Shown piece by piece: positions 8,889 to 19,443 of a DNA stretch of 64,000 nt. The position numbers were made by a program, and so were the translations under genes. This stretch comes from Hordeum vulgare subsp. vulgare (lineage: Eukaryota; Streptophyta; Magnoliopsida; Poales; Poaceae): NCBI RefSeq assembly GCF_904849725.1, contig NC_058521.1, forward strand, positions 98,566,244 through 98,630,243, given 5' to 3'. Numbering within the stretch: position 1 is the first letter of the stretch; the number at the start of each line of letters is the position of its first letter. Under the pieces are notes generated by a model. It ran no database searches and was not told the DNA's origin. It was given only the letters and a program-made list of their open reading frames with translations.

Positions 8889-11800
8889 CTATTTGTTCAC
8901 AATCTTCTTGCCCTTATTTTCCGTAAATGGAGTTCTTCTCTTGAACGGACATCCTTTAGGTAGGGTGGTCCTGCTTCTTGTTGTGGTGTATGCTGGTACT
9001 TCATCATCGTCATCATGTTCCATCTTCGGGTCGCCGTACTTGTGGAAGTCTTGCTCATTGGCGACTCCATCCATTCCGATGATCTTCCTTTTGCCTCTCC
9101 TCATGACAACACGACTGGGCTTTGGCGGGTCGGTAATGAAGAAGCATTGGTCCACTTGGGAAGCCAGTACCCATGGCTCATTTTTCGCGGTGAAGTTTGC
9201 GCCCCCGGTCTTGGATTTGGCTTCGGGTATAACCATGGTGGTGAAATACCGGTCTTCTTTTATGACGCTCTTGGCCCATCTGACACGGAACATCGGGACC
9301 TTCTCTCCAGCGTAGCTCAGCTCCCAGATCTCCTCGATCCTTCCGTAGTATCTGTCCTTGTAGTTGCCGGTGTAGGTTTCCATCGTTACCCCGGAGTTCT
9401 GATAACCATCGCTCTTCATGTCCTTTCCCTCGGTGTAGAATGTGTAGCCGTTGGTATCGTACGCCTCATACGTCATCAGGTTGTGCTCGGCGCCCTGTGA
9501 CAAGGTGAATATGAGTTGTTCTTCCGCGAAAGAATCCTCATGTAAAGGGTACGACAGAAGCTTCTGCTTGAACCAACTCATGAAACATAGTATCACCACG
9601 ATCTCTTCCTGTAGCCTTGTGAGTTGCCTCACGCCAACCGACTTCCGAGATATGACGTCGAAAAAGTTGCATAGGCCAAATAGCGTTTCACGGACGTGCG
9701 CGTCGATGATCCCATGGATTGCAACTGGAAGTATCTGCGTCATGAGCACGTGACAGTCGTGAAACTTCATCGCGCTAAACTTCTGCTTCGCTGAGTCTAG
9801 GTATCTGCTTATCTTCCCGCGTAACCGTAAGGAAGTTTTACTCCTACGAGGCAAGTGAAAAACGGATCGATCTCCTCCTTACTTAGAGTGAAGCACGCGG
9901 GAGGGAAGTCATTTCCGGTCTTCTTGGACTTCTTGCCTTTGTGACGACTTTCCATGTCCTGCTTCGCCTCATCATCATCATCATCATCATCAGCATCATC
10001 ATTATTAGCGTGAAGCTCCTCCCTGATGCCCATTGATTTCAAGTCTGCCCTTGCTTTTGGTCCATCTTTGGTCCTCTCTGGCATGTTGAGCAGAGTACCA
10101 AGCAGACTCTCGCACACGTTCTTCGTGATATGCATGACATCAAGGCTGTGAGGCACACGGAGGATCTTCCAGTACGGCAAGTCCTAGAAAACAGACCTCG
10201 TTTTCCATACCTTCAGCAGCGGCTCTCGCGCCTTTCGCTTCTTTCCCGGCTCTGGCGCCTTTCCCGGCGGTGGGCACTCTTTCCAATTTTTCAACAGCTC
10301 GTATATTTCCTCGCCGCTCCTCATAAGGGGGCGTCTTCGGGGTTCGGTTTCACCATCCAACTGATCCTTCCGTTTTCTCCATGAGTCATCGTCGCGAAGC
10401 CACCTTCGATGTCCCATGAACACGGTTTTTGAAGACCCGGCATCTCTATCTAGCTGGCGATACATTGTGTCATCCATGCACCTGACGCATCCAGAAAATC
10501 CGCGGACCACCTGCCCCGCGACATATCCGTAACCGAGATAGTCGTGCACCGTCATGAGCACTGCGGCTCTCATAGGGAAATATTCTTTCTCTGCGGTGTC
10601 CCACGTATTGGTTGGCGTTTTCCACAGCGTGTCTAGCTCCTCTTTCAGCAGCCCCAGATATAGATTGATGTCGTTCCCTGGTTGTTTCGGCCCTTCAATT
10701 AGCATACTCATGTGAATGTACTTCCTCTTCATGCACAACCAGGAGGGAAGGTTGTACATCCACACAAACACAGGCCAGGTGCTATGTGTGCTTCTCTGGC
10801 TGCCAAACGGATTGACTCCATCGGTGCTCGCGCCGAGCACGATGTTCCTTGGATCGTCCCCAAATTCTGGGTATTCGTAGTTCAACGCTTGCCACTGGCT
10901 CGCATCCTTAGGGTGACTCAGCATCTTGTCTTTTTTATTTATCTCCGGATCATTTCCGTCATCTTCTCGCTTTTTCTCCTCCCTATCCGCGTGCCAACGC
11001 AGGAGCTTTGCTACCTTAGGGTCCGCGAAATACCGTTGGAGACGAGGAGTGATCGGAAAGTACCACACCACTTTTCGAGGAGCTTTCTTCCTCTTCTTGT
11101 ATCGATTGACGCCGCACACCAGACATATGGTAGACTCCGCGTGCTCGTCCCGATAAATGATGCAATTGTTCATGCACACATGGTATTTCACGTGCGGTAA
11201 ATCCAGAGGACACACAATTTTCTTCGCCTCCTCGAAACTGGTCGGGCACTTGTTCCCCTTGGGAAGACGTTCGTGCCAGAATGACATGTTCTCGTCGAAG
11301 CATGCGTCGGACATTTTGTGTTTTACCTTCATCTCCAGAGCCATGAGCGTTACTTTCACGCGCGTATCCTCGGGCCTTCATCCTTCATACAATGGAGTAA
11401 CCGCGTCTATCTCCAGTTGATCCAGCTTGGCTTTCTCTCGGGCGGCAGCTCTTGCGTTATCCGTCTTCTTGAGAAGCAGCTCTTGAATATGAGGGTCCTG
11501 CACCCAGTCCATCGATGGTCCATCGTCGTCTGCTCCGGCATCTTCATCTTCATGATCATGCCCTTCGTCTGCTCCGGCATCTTCCTCATCATCATGTCTG
11601 GCATCTTCTACATGATGACTGTGTCCTGGAGATTCTTCGTCTTCTCGCCCGCCCTCGACGCGGTTGTCTTGCTCATGCCCTTCCTCATTTCTTTCCCGGC
11701 CCCCATGGACGACTTCATAGTCATCTTCATCACCTTGCCACCGATAGCCATCCATGAAACCACGCAAGAGTAGGTGGTCCCGCACCTTTACGGAATCCGG

Positions 11801-11929
11801 GTCCATAAGGCTCTTCAGCTTGCATCTTCGACACGGACATCTTATCTCCGTCTCATTCTTTTGAAGCATCTCGGCCTTCGCGGAGCTCAAAAACCTATTC
11901 ACGATGCCTTCGGTCATCGTGCAGACCAT
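8889..11929 (-). pseudogene. CACTA transposase (TNP2-type, transposase_21 family), inactive
   Basis: Start at 11929 (MVCTMTEGIVNRF), where an intron acceptor CCCCGCAG precedes. The N-terminus has a zinc-binding transposase-associated domain (RCPCRRCK, then HLLLRGFMDGYRW). It is followed by an acidic linker and the large TNP2/transposase_21 core, including CPVCG-like ICLVCGVNRYKK, LGASTDGVNPFG, YNLPSWLCMKRKY and HSLDVMHITKNVCESLLGT, then DUF4218-like and DUF4216-like C-terminal parts (YYGRIEEIWELSY, FRVRWAKSV). It should cut the CACTA ends. Lesions: TGA at 11378-11380, TAG at 10184-10186, a 1-nt frameshift in a short G run near 9816-9818, and a join at about 9580 (LCFM next to SWFKQKLL). From family knowledge that join removes roughly 0.5 kb, including most of the DUF4218 region. 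Confidence 0.9.
9965..9998. repeat. ATC trinucleotide microsatellite inside the transposase
   Basis: A run of (ATC)n on the plus strand encodes the aspartate run DADDDDDDDE in the transposase linker. A similar coding trinucleotide run (2261-2282) encodes an Asp run in the second CACTA gene. Confidence 0.85.
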
Positions 11930-12351
11930 GGTCGCCTGCGGGGTAGAGCAAAACGATATTTTAGAACCAAATTCTCGCCGAAACGGAAATGAATCAACAT
12001 TCCGGGAAAATATTGGCAACTATCGCATTTCAAATACAGGTACCTGCAAACACAAACATATATGCAACACCACAAACATATGCAACACCACAAACATACG
12101 TAGATCTAGCTAGGCCATAAAAAGTGCATGTGCACGTTGTTGGAGGGAGAAAAAAGTAGATCTACAACATAAAAGCTTTCCCCTTACTTACCTATCAAAA
12201 AAGGTAATTTAACCACTTAATTTGGGTGAATCTATGATGCAAATGAGGTGAGGAGGAGGAGGCACCCAAGACAAGCTTGGAGGAGGAGGTGGAGAGAATG
12301 AAAGTGGGGAAAGTGAGTGTGGTAGGTGGCTGTCCAAAATATCTAGCTGGT
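11930..12351 (-). promoter_or_regulatory. 5' leader/promoter region of the CACTA transposase
   Basis: Minus-strand sequence between the subterminal repeats and the transposase start. It contains a likely 5' intron acceptor just before 11929, short tandem words (GCAACACCACAAACATA repeated near 12063-12098), and no open frame. The promoter is inferred from position only; no convincing TATA box was found. Confidence 0.45.
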
Positions 12352-12460
12352 CCCAGGTTACTAATGGCGCACCACCTACATATGCGCCATTAGTAACCCT
12401 GGTTACTAATGGCGCACCTCCTCTGGTGCGCCATTAGTAGTTCTGCAAAAAAAAATAGTA
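12352..12460. repeat. CACTA subterminal palindromic repeats, left of the copia insertion
   Basis: Two palindromes TTACTAATGGCGCACC...GGTGCGCCATTAGTA type follow each other and run into a short A tract and AGTAGTGGC. The array resumes at 26859 beyond the copia element, so the two parts were contiguous before the insertion. Confidence 0.9.
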
Positions 12461-12465
12461 GTGGC

Positions 12466-13819
12466 TGAAAGTGCGTTATATCGACTAGAGGGGGGTGAAT
12501 AGGAGATTTTTAGAATTTCATCGCTGAGGAAATTCCTCACTGATGACTATCTTACAGCGGAAACAGTTATGGATCAGACGTGCAAACTTTCACAATAGCA
12601 GTATTACAGAGTGAAGAATGTGAAAAACAGATTGCACAGTAAGCAAGCACGCAAATTCAGAGAAAGTCTTCAGCAAATTCTTCAAACAGTCACAGTGAAT
12701 GTCATCAACACATAATACAGAGAAAGTAAAGAGTTGAGGAATTAGAACCCGATTCTTGGTGAAGACTGTTGTTGATGACCCAGTTCCAACTGCTGTGACA
12801 GTTGTACATCTGGTTTGGAGCGGCTTGGTATTCAAACCAAAGGACACCCAGTCCCGGGACACACAGTCCCTACCGTATTCTCCTTGTGCTAAGGACACAC
12901 AGTCCTCGCCCAACACTCGTGGTAAGTCTTCAGGGCAGACTTCCAAACCCTCACAAACTCGGTCACCCGGCGATCCACAATTGACTGCTGGATTGCTCTA
13001 GACCATGACGCCTACCCGTCTGGAGGATGCACAGTCCTCAAAGGTAAAAGGCTTCAGTCCCACACAGGAACAACTACTTCAGTGATGCTCAATCACTAGG
13101 TTTGGTTTGTGGTTTCGGTGGGTGGTGTATTTCCTCACTGATGATTTACTCTCGAAGGCTCTGAGGAATTTGGGTTTCTCTTATGACAAGTGTCAGTTTC
13201 TAACGGAGCAACCAACCAGCTAGTGGTTGTGGGGGTGGCTATTTATAGCCTGGGAGCATCCCGACATGATTTGACATTAATGCCCTTAAATAATATGACC
13301 GTTGGAGTGGATAAGACCAGTGACTTGGCATGGTTATTGAAACGGTCGGGACCCTCAACTGTGAGAGTCCTCATGTCACTCATATTCCTCACTTGAGGCT
13401 TTTGGTAGGATTTGGCTTGGGTTGAGCATCATGAGGAAATCCATTCCATAGTGTTACTTTGACCCCCTTTAACAGTACGGTGTTCCTATTCATCAAATGC
13501 GAAGAAAGTAAAACATAAAACGTAAATCTTCACGCTTCAATTTCTTCAGAACGATTTTCTTCAGGAACCACCGATCTTTTTAATATCAATACCTTCATGA
13601 GGAATATCAATTTCATCGCAGATTCCTCGCGATTCATTTCTTCAGCTTCAGACCAAATTCTTCAACTGAAGACATATATTTTTAGGGGTCGATATTCTTC
13701 AAATATCTCAAACTCCTCAATGACTTATAGATCCTGTGTACACTTATAAACACATTAGATACTTAACCTATAAGTCTTCAAACCACCAAAATCACTAAGG
13801 GGCACTAGATGCACTTACA
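12466..13819 (-). repeat. 3' LTR of the copia element
   Basis: 1354 bp, minus-strand start TGTAAGTGCATCTAGTGCC and end CGCACTTTCA. It holds a TATA box (TATAAATA on the minus strand, 13247-13240). It is about 61 bp shorter than the 5' LTR because of two indels (near 12530 and 12655). The words TGAAGAA, GAGGAAT and their complements are strikingly frequent. Confidence 0.95.
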
Positions 13820-14290
13820 ATCTCCCCCTTTTTGGTGGTTGATGACAATTAGGTTAAGTCTTCAACAGGGATAAAAAATATGAAGTGTAAATACTTATTT
13901 GAGGAATTTGAAGACAAGTTTAACAGAGACTCCCCCTGAAGATGTGCATACCTTGAGGATTCTGCTTTTATAGCAGATGCACATTGATGATTTATATCAT
14001 GGAGATCTCCCCCTGAATCTTGTAAATCATGCATACGTATAACATATCATATGAAGAAAATGAAGATGCATGATGGCAAATGGTATCTGACGAATTCCAG
14101 AATGCGTGCATTAAAACTTGAGGAATAAGCATGCGAAGAAAAATGTTCAAAAGCGTCAGAGTACCATCGGGCTTAAGTTACAACTCATTACATTAAAAAC
14201 TTCAGAAGAGCCAAGAGTTTGTAACTTAAATATAGTTCATAGGCCCCAAAAATATCCCGCTTGAAGACTAACTCTCGAGTTTCTCCCCCT
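13820..14290 (-). other. Polypurine-tract cluster (four AGGGGGAG copies)
   Basis: The primary tract (minus AAAAAGGGGGAGAT) abuts the 3' LTR at 13820-13833. Further AGGGGGAG cores lie at 13930-13937, 14007-14014 and 14283-14290. Polypurine tracts prime plus-strand DNA synthesis. Multiple copies upstream of the 3' LTR are a described Sirevirus feature. Confidence 0.85.
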
Positions 14291-14343
14291 TTGTCATCAA
14301 GTGACAAAAAGGGACAAATTGAGGACTAACGCCCGCAAAGACT

Positions 14344-17300
14344 TCATTTCTTGGCGGTTGATGAAGATCCTTGACGCTTCTTGGGTGTAGTCTTCTTCCT
14401 TGGGCCGGTTGCTGTGTCGAGTTGTTCCTCATCAGATTCGGCGGTGCGGAATGAAGAGAAGGAGCTGTCTTCAAGATCTGGCACTGGAATGGGCCTGAAC
14501 TTCTTCTTGGGAGGCCACGACCAGTCAAAGTCCTGCTCAAAGTTCATTTCTTCAAGCTCAGTCTGGGTCTTCAGATGTGCAAGGGTAGCCCAGGTGCGAT
14601 CAAAAACCTCATGCAGATAGTGATGATTAATCTTGATAGAGTTCTGGGTTTCACTGAGGGTTTTCAAAATGGCACCAAACTGGCGTTTGACCCATTTGTG
14701 ATTGTGATCCACTTTCTGATGAAGACTGAGGAGAAGCTCTCTGGTGGTTAGCACTCGAGGAGGAACAGGGCTTGGTGGGCGAGTCTCAGTATCGTCCCAT
14801 GAAGAATATGCGTCTGGCTCTTTAAACTGGCCATCAAGGGGCCTGCTGCCTTCGTCAATCACAGACTTTCCTTTTCCCTCAATGGGCTCGAAAGTCTTCT
14901 TGTTGACCCGGATAGGAGGCATATAAACAACATGGTTTTGGAAATCAGCGTGGAAGTTGATGCCTGTCCTTGTCCTAAGGAATCTCATGATCCATGGTGC
15001 ATAAATCTTGTGATCATAGGGGCACATTGCATTGTCAGCCAAAGTCCTCAAGAAGAAATCATGGATATTCATAGGAATACCGTGAATGATGTTGAAGAGG
15101 ATATTCTTCATGAGGAATACAACATCTTCTTCATTGTCATGGCCTTTGATTGGCGCGAGCACACTGCAGAGAATGCGATAGACAGACTGGGGTGTGTACT
15201 TGAGCTCATGGACGAGGAATGTGGTTCTTGAGGGTGTTCCTGTAGCCAAAGGCTTCATGAGGACTTCCATCATTCCATTTGGCAGCTCACGCTCACCATA
15301 AAGCTTCACTGCCCCGTCTGAGGGAATTGTTACGGGTAGTTCTCTGAGGAGTTCAGAAGCAGGAGCCTTGTAGTGAGTGTTTTGGGTCATCCAGTCGAAC
15401 ACCCAAGTGTTGATGTCATCAGCGTTGCCAGAGATGTGCAGAGTTGGATAGAACTGAAGAATAAGTTCACTATTCCAGCCTGATATATCTGAGCACATAG
15501 GGAGCAAACCTGCATCGTGGAGTACACTGAGGACTAGTTCCATGCAGGGTATTGCTTCAAGCTCATCATGAGGAATGTGCCTGTGCTGGAATATCTTGTT
15601 GCGTCCACAGAGCACAGAAGCATAGTAGTTCATCTGAGTCCTTTTCCAAAACTTCAGATGCCTCATTTGAGGCTTGTCATAAGGGTTCTCTCGGATGAAA
15701 TACATGCGTTCCTCAAAGAAATCTTCTTTCTGAAACTTAGGCCGCTTCGAGAATGGCTGGCGCTGAACTGGCTTGATATTATGCTGAGGAATGGGAGGGG
15801 AAACAACCATGGCAGTCTCTGGGTTGAGCACAACGAATTCATTGTCAGGGGCGGGAACATTTTCTTCAGCATTTTCCTCAGGTTGAGGAATTTCATCAGC
15901 TCGAACTTCTTGCTCTCGCTGAGCTTCAGGCTGAGGAATTTCTGCTTCTTTCTCAGCTTGAGGAGTTTGGTCAGCCTGTTCAGAATGAGGAGTCTGCTCA
16001 GAAAGTGCATTTTCCTCAGCTTGTTTTTCTTCAACTGGCTTTGTGGCAGAAGCAGATTCATCAGCTGCTGCAGCTGAAGCTTGAGCAGTCTCTGTCTGAG
16101 GAACATGAGGTTTAGGACTCTCATCAATATGGATCTCCTCATCAGTATGTTCCTTAGAGGCAACATTCTTCATTTCCTCATCTGCCCTTGTAGTTGGGTC
16201 ACCAATGACGACCATTTCATATGAAGGTGCAACATTTAGAGGCACCGGGTCCAGAGGGGCAGATTCTTCAGTTTCTTTGAGGCGGTTTGCCTCTATCTTT
16301 TCTTCTGCTGAGGAAGCTTTTCTCTTCTTTGCTTCCTTCTCAGCAGCTCCTGTCTTCTTCGCGTCTGATGCAGACGGGATTAACTTCTTCACCTTTGAAG
16401 CTTTTGGTGAAGGTGTTCTTTCTGCAGATTCTTCAGCTGGTAGTGAGGAACCAGCTGGAACAGAGTCATCAGCCTGCTTTGATGAAGCAGCTGGATCAGG
16501 AGCAGTTTCTTCAGTGGTTGCAATTTCATCAGTTGCAGTCTCGGTGATGATTTCTTCAATGGCCGGTTCATCAGCACGGCGCTCCTGGTGTTCTTCCTCA
16601 GCTTGAGGAGTTTCCTCCTCATCAGGAGATGTATCTGCTGGCTGCTCAACCAGGGGCTGAGGAGTTGGTGCTGGGGTTGGGTGTCGTTTGTTGTAGTCAT
16701 CAACAACACTAGTGGCTAGCTTGATGAAATTGCGCTTGATGCTTTTGCGGTCTGACAGTTTGTCACACTTGTCAGTCAAGACTTGCAGCTCTGCCTGGGT
16801 TGACACCAGTGCTTCAGGAGTCAGCTTGAGGAGATTTTGCCTGAGGAATTTCTCCTTTTTGGCATTTGCAATCTTTGCCTGCTTGGCCTTCTGTTCCTTC
16901 CACTTGGCTTCGTTTATGAAGGTGGCCACCATGTCGCTGATGCCAGGAGGAAGTTTCAAATCATCAATGGGAGTGTTTGGATCCTCATACCATATATTGA
17001 TGTAGTCAAGGAGGACCTTGGGGTCCATGGCCAGAGGAATAGCACTGCGTGATGCTTGAGCAACCCTTTCTTGCTTGTTTCTGATGATGGCTTGCAGGGT
17101 TTCATCATCATACTCATCACTTCCCTTTGATGCAGACGGGACTGCGATTATTTTGCTGGGGCTGGGCAGAGGTGCACATTCAGTAGTTGCCAAAGTCTTC
17201 ACAAGTGGTGTTGAAGACTTTGTCTCCGAGCTTGTTGCAGCTGGGAGTGAGGAGCTGGAGCTGGCTGTCGTAGGCTTCACGACATTTTTCTGTACCGGTT

Positions 17301-18219
17301 TTTCTTGAGACTTTGGAGGTGGAGCTGAGGATTTTGGTGTAGAAGAGATTGGTACTGAGGGTTTTGGCGCTGATGGTTTAGGTGTTGAAGGTTTTGGAAC
17401 CGTGGGTTTTAGAGCTGAGGGTTTTGTGACACAGGGTTTTGTAGCTGAGGGTTTTGTGACAGAAGCATGTGTAGACTTCTCTTGAGGCTTTGGAGCCTTT
17501 GGCTTTGTTGGCACAGACTGCATGTGAGGAATCTCTGAGCCTGAAGTTTCTGCCGCTGAGGAATTTGCAGCACCGGAGGCAGCAGCTGAGGATTCATTAA
17601 AATTCTTCACTACAGCTTCAGCTTGCTTCTTGAGCTTGGCCAGATGCCTTTCTTTCTCATCTGGGTAGTCATCAATTGTCATAAGACTTGAGGGATGTGC
17701 TACTTGATGATCCTCAAGTGGGGCCCTTCTTCCAGGAGGCTTCAAAGTGAATTTCTTCGCATATTTTGGAGTCACAAACCTGTACTCCTTCCATTCCTTC
17801 GCCCATCTGCGTTCAATCTTCTGCAGCCTAATCTTTCTCTTGGCCATTCTCTCAGGTTCTTCATCAGGCGTACAATAGTGCACGTATATGTCCTCAGGAA
17901 TATCAGCAGCTGTGTTCTGCTCCAGTTTCTTTCCTCCCTTCTGTTTCCTTTCTTCCTCCATTTTCTTCACACGAGGAATTTGCTGATGATTTTGAACTCT
18001 TGAGGATTCTGATGAGCCTTGAAGAGTTTCTTCCAGAAACGCTGCAAATGAGTTAATGTGATGAGAACCGAGAGATTCATTAGCTGACATGTGTGTACTT
18101 GTGAACAGTATAGCTGCGAGGAATTTGGAGAGGTCATATGCGTTCTCAGATTTGAAGAAAATGAAAAAGTTTGACAGTTTGAGGAATATAACCAGTGGTT
18201 GAGAAATTTGCCTAAGCAT
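14344..18219 (-). CDS. Copia third ORF (env-position), 1291 codons, uninterrupted
   Basis: A single open frame after pol, free of stops in an element whose gag and pol are broken. The first ATG is at 18219; an internal one at 18090 (MSANESLGSHHIN) may be the real start, since the first 43 codons read like translated leader. Order: a Lys/Arg-rich segment around residues 80-190, a Pro/Lys/Ser repeat region (PKPSAPKPSVP type, about 235-330), mixed coiled-coil-like KEKFLRQNLLKL at about 450, long Glu/Gln/Ala-rich acidic repeats (about 540-810, with KKRKASSAEEK at about 633), then a conserved-looking globular region (815-1150, with FFEERMYFIRENPYDKP, LKFWKRTQMNYYASVL and ILQFYPTLHISG) and a basic tail ending KKTTPKKRQGSSSTAKK. 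The globular part vaguely recalls 'putative plant transposon protein' domains. No convincing signal peptide or fusion/envelope signature is visible, so 'envelope' is positional only. Confidence 0.8.
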   Translation of the reverse strand: MLRQISQPLVIFLKLSNFFIFFKSENAYDLSKFLAAILFTSTHMSANESLGSHHINSFAAFLEETLQGSSESSRVQNHQQIPRVKKMEEERKQKGGKKLEQNTAADIPEDIYVHYCTPDEEPERMAKRKIRLQKIERRWAKEWKEYRFVTPKYAKKFTLKPPGRRAPLEDHQVAHPSSLMTIDDYPDEKERHLAKLKKQAEAVVKNFNESSAAASGAANSSAAETSGSEIPHMQSVPTKPKAPKPQEKSTHASVTKPSATKPCVTKPSALKPTVPKPSTPKPSAPKPSVPISSTPKSSAPPPKSQEKPVQKNVVKPTTASSSSSLPAATSSETKSSTPLVKTLATTECAPLPSPSKIIAVPSASKGSDEYDDETLQAIIRNKQERVAQASRSAIPLAMDPKVLLDYINIWYEDPNTPIDDLKLPPGISDMVATFINEAKWKEQKAKQAKIANAKKEKFLRQNLLKLTPEALVSTQAELQVLTDKCDKLSDRKSIKRNFIKLATSVVDDYNKRHPTPAPTPQPLVEQPADTSPDEEETPQAEEEHQERRADEPAIEEIITETATDEIATTEETAPDPAASSKQADDSVPAGSSLPAEESAERTPSPKASKVKKLIPSASDAKKTGAAEKEAKKRKASSAEEKIEANRLKETEESAPLDPVPLNVAPSYEMVVIGDPTTRADEEMKNVASKEHTDEEIHIDESPKPHVPQTETAQASAAAADESASATKPVEEKQAEENALSEQTPHSEQADQTPQAEKEAEIPQPEAQREQEVRADEIPQPEENAEENVPAPDNEFVVLNPETAMVVSPPIPQHNIKPVQRQPFSKRPKFQKEDFFEERMYFIRENPYDKPQMRHLKFWKRTQMNYYASVLCGRNKIFQHRHIPHDELEAIPCMELVLSVLHDAGLLPMCSDISGWNSELILQFYPTLHISGNADDINTWVFDWMTQNTHYKAPASELLRELPVTIPSDGAVKLYGERELPNGMMEVLMKPLATGTPSRTTFLVHELKYTPQSVYRILCSVLAPIKGHDNEEDVVFLMKNILFNIIHGIPMNIHDFFLRTLADNAMCPYDHKIYAPWIMRFLRTRTGINFHADFQNHVVYMPPIRVNKKTFEPIEGKGKSVIDEGSRPLDGQFKEPDAYSSWDDTETRPPSPVPPRVLTTRELLLSLHQKVDHNHKWVKRQFGAILKTLSETQNSIKINHHYLHEVFDRTWATLAHLKTQTELEEMNFEQDFDWSWPPKKKFRPIPVPDLEDSSFSSFRTAESDEEQLDTATGPRKKTTPKKRQGSSSTAKK

Positions 18220-18716
18220 ACTGTTCTTGGGTTCCAGAGTTGTACAGATCCGAAAATTTGCACAATTGAGGAATCTTGTGAAAATCTTAGATGCTTAGCT
18301 AGTTCATCAATGATTGTGGTGATAGATAGTGTTTGAGGAATCATGTGCACATTGTATCTTGAGGAAAAACAGATTTCACATGGGAGAGGTAAAATTTCAG
18401 ATCTAATCTGCTGTAGAAATGGGTATATTTACCCTAGAAGGTGCGAGCGCAGAACACAGAAAGTGGTGTTGCAGAGGCTCTTCGGCCGAGTGTCCAATGC
18501 ACCCTAACTTGGCAGCAGAGAACGTCTACGGCGGCGGCAGACGTAGATGGTCCGACTCCGGCGTGATCCTGGCGACGAAAAGGTCGAGGCAGTGAAGCTC
18601 TTCCTCACCAGCGACAAGACTACCAGCGGTGGCGCTAGGGTTCGGTGGAGTGTGCTGTGGCAGGAGAGCGATGAGGCGAAGAAGATGATACCGAGGGGGA
18701 TAAGGACATATTTATA
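18220..18716 (-). promoter_or_regulatory. Possible internal promoter and leader of copia ORF3
   Basis: A TATA box (TATAAATA, minus, 18716-18709) is followed by a GC-rich, CT-rich leader with the plant-gene-like AACCCTAGCGCCACC and a possible donor (AGG|GTAAAT, 18432-18427), then AT-rich sequence to the ORF. It looks like a gene promoter plus 5' UTR, unlike the rest of the element. Function is inferred from sequence shape only. Confidence 0.5.
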
Positions 18717-19440
18717 GCCCGAAGGTTACCGTTTGGCGCAAAAGTTTCGGACCAAATAGCCCCTGCCTCTACGTCTCCGCAGGACACGTGTAGCTCCCGT
18801 ACGATGCGGTGGAGATAGTGGAGATCGTGGTTATCCGATCATGGGAAGTGGGGGTTCAGTTACTGTTCTTTTAAAGAAAACAATTTTTGAAGATTTGAGG
18901 ATTTTCGTTACAAAATCATCAGATGACAAGGATGCAGTGAGGATTTTGAACAAAGTTTCAAGTAGAACGCATATGAAGAATTGAATAGACTGGATAAGTA
19001 TAGCATAGAGGGAAAATGGGGTCCGATCACATTCACTTAGCAGAAACATCAACTTGAAGAAATAGCAATAAGTGAATGTTGTTGAGGACTAGAAATCACA
19101 GTCTACCTAGGCAAATGAAAGTCATCAAGTGCTTTTGAAGATTTTGTAATAGATCATCACAATGAAGAACAACTGTTTTGAAGAAAAATGCATTGTGAGG
19201 AAATTGATCATTTGAAGAAAATCAACTTGAGGAATTTCACATTGGGCGGTGGCGTTACCCACCATATAAGACTGTTGATTACAGACGCCGCGTACAATTG
19301 TCGTAGGGCCCTGAGAATCAATTTCTTCATTAATTTCTTCACATTCAGAGTGACTTTCTTCATCGGTTGAAGAAAATCATTTCATCATGTGTTGCACATC
19401 TAAGTCATCAACTTTGCATAAGTGTTAGGATGTGTGCATG
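18717..19440. other. Non-coding spacer between copia pol and ORF3
   Basis: About 0.7 kb with no supported frame. It is rich in TTGAAGAA/GAGGATT words like the LTRs. It may carry upstream promoter elements for the TATA box at 18709-18716. Confidence 0.5.
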
Positions 19441-19443
19441 TTT

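Noticed and set aside
14344..18219. Retroviral-type envelope gene
   Set aside because: Position fits, but there is no signal peptide, fusion peptide or transmembrane anchor; annotated as ORF of unknown role.
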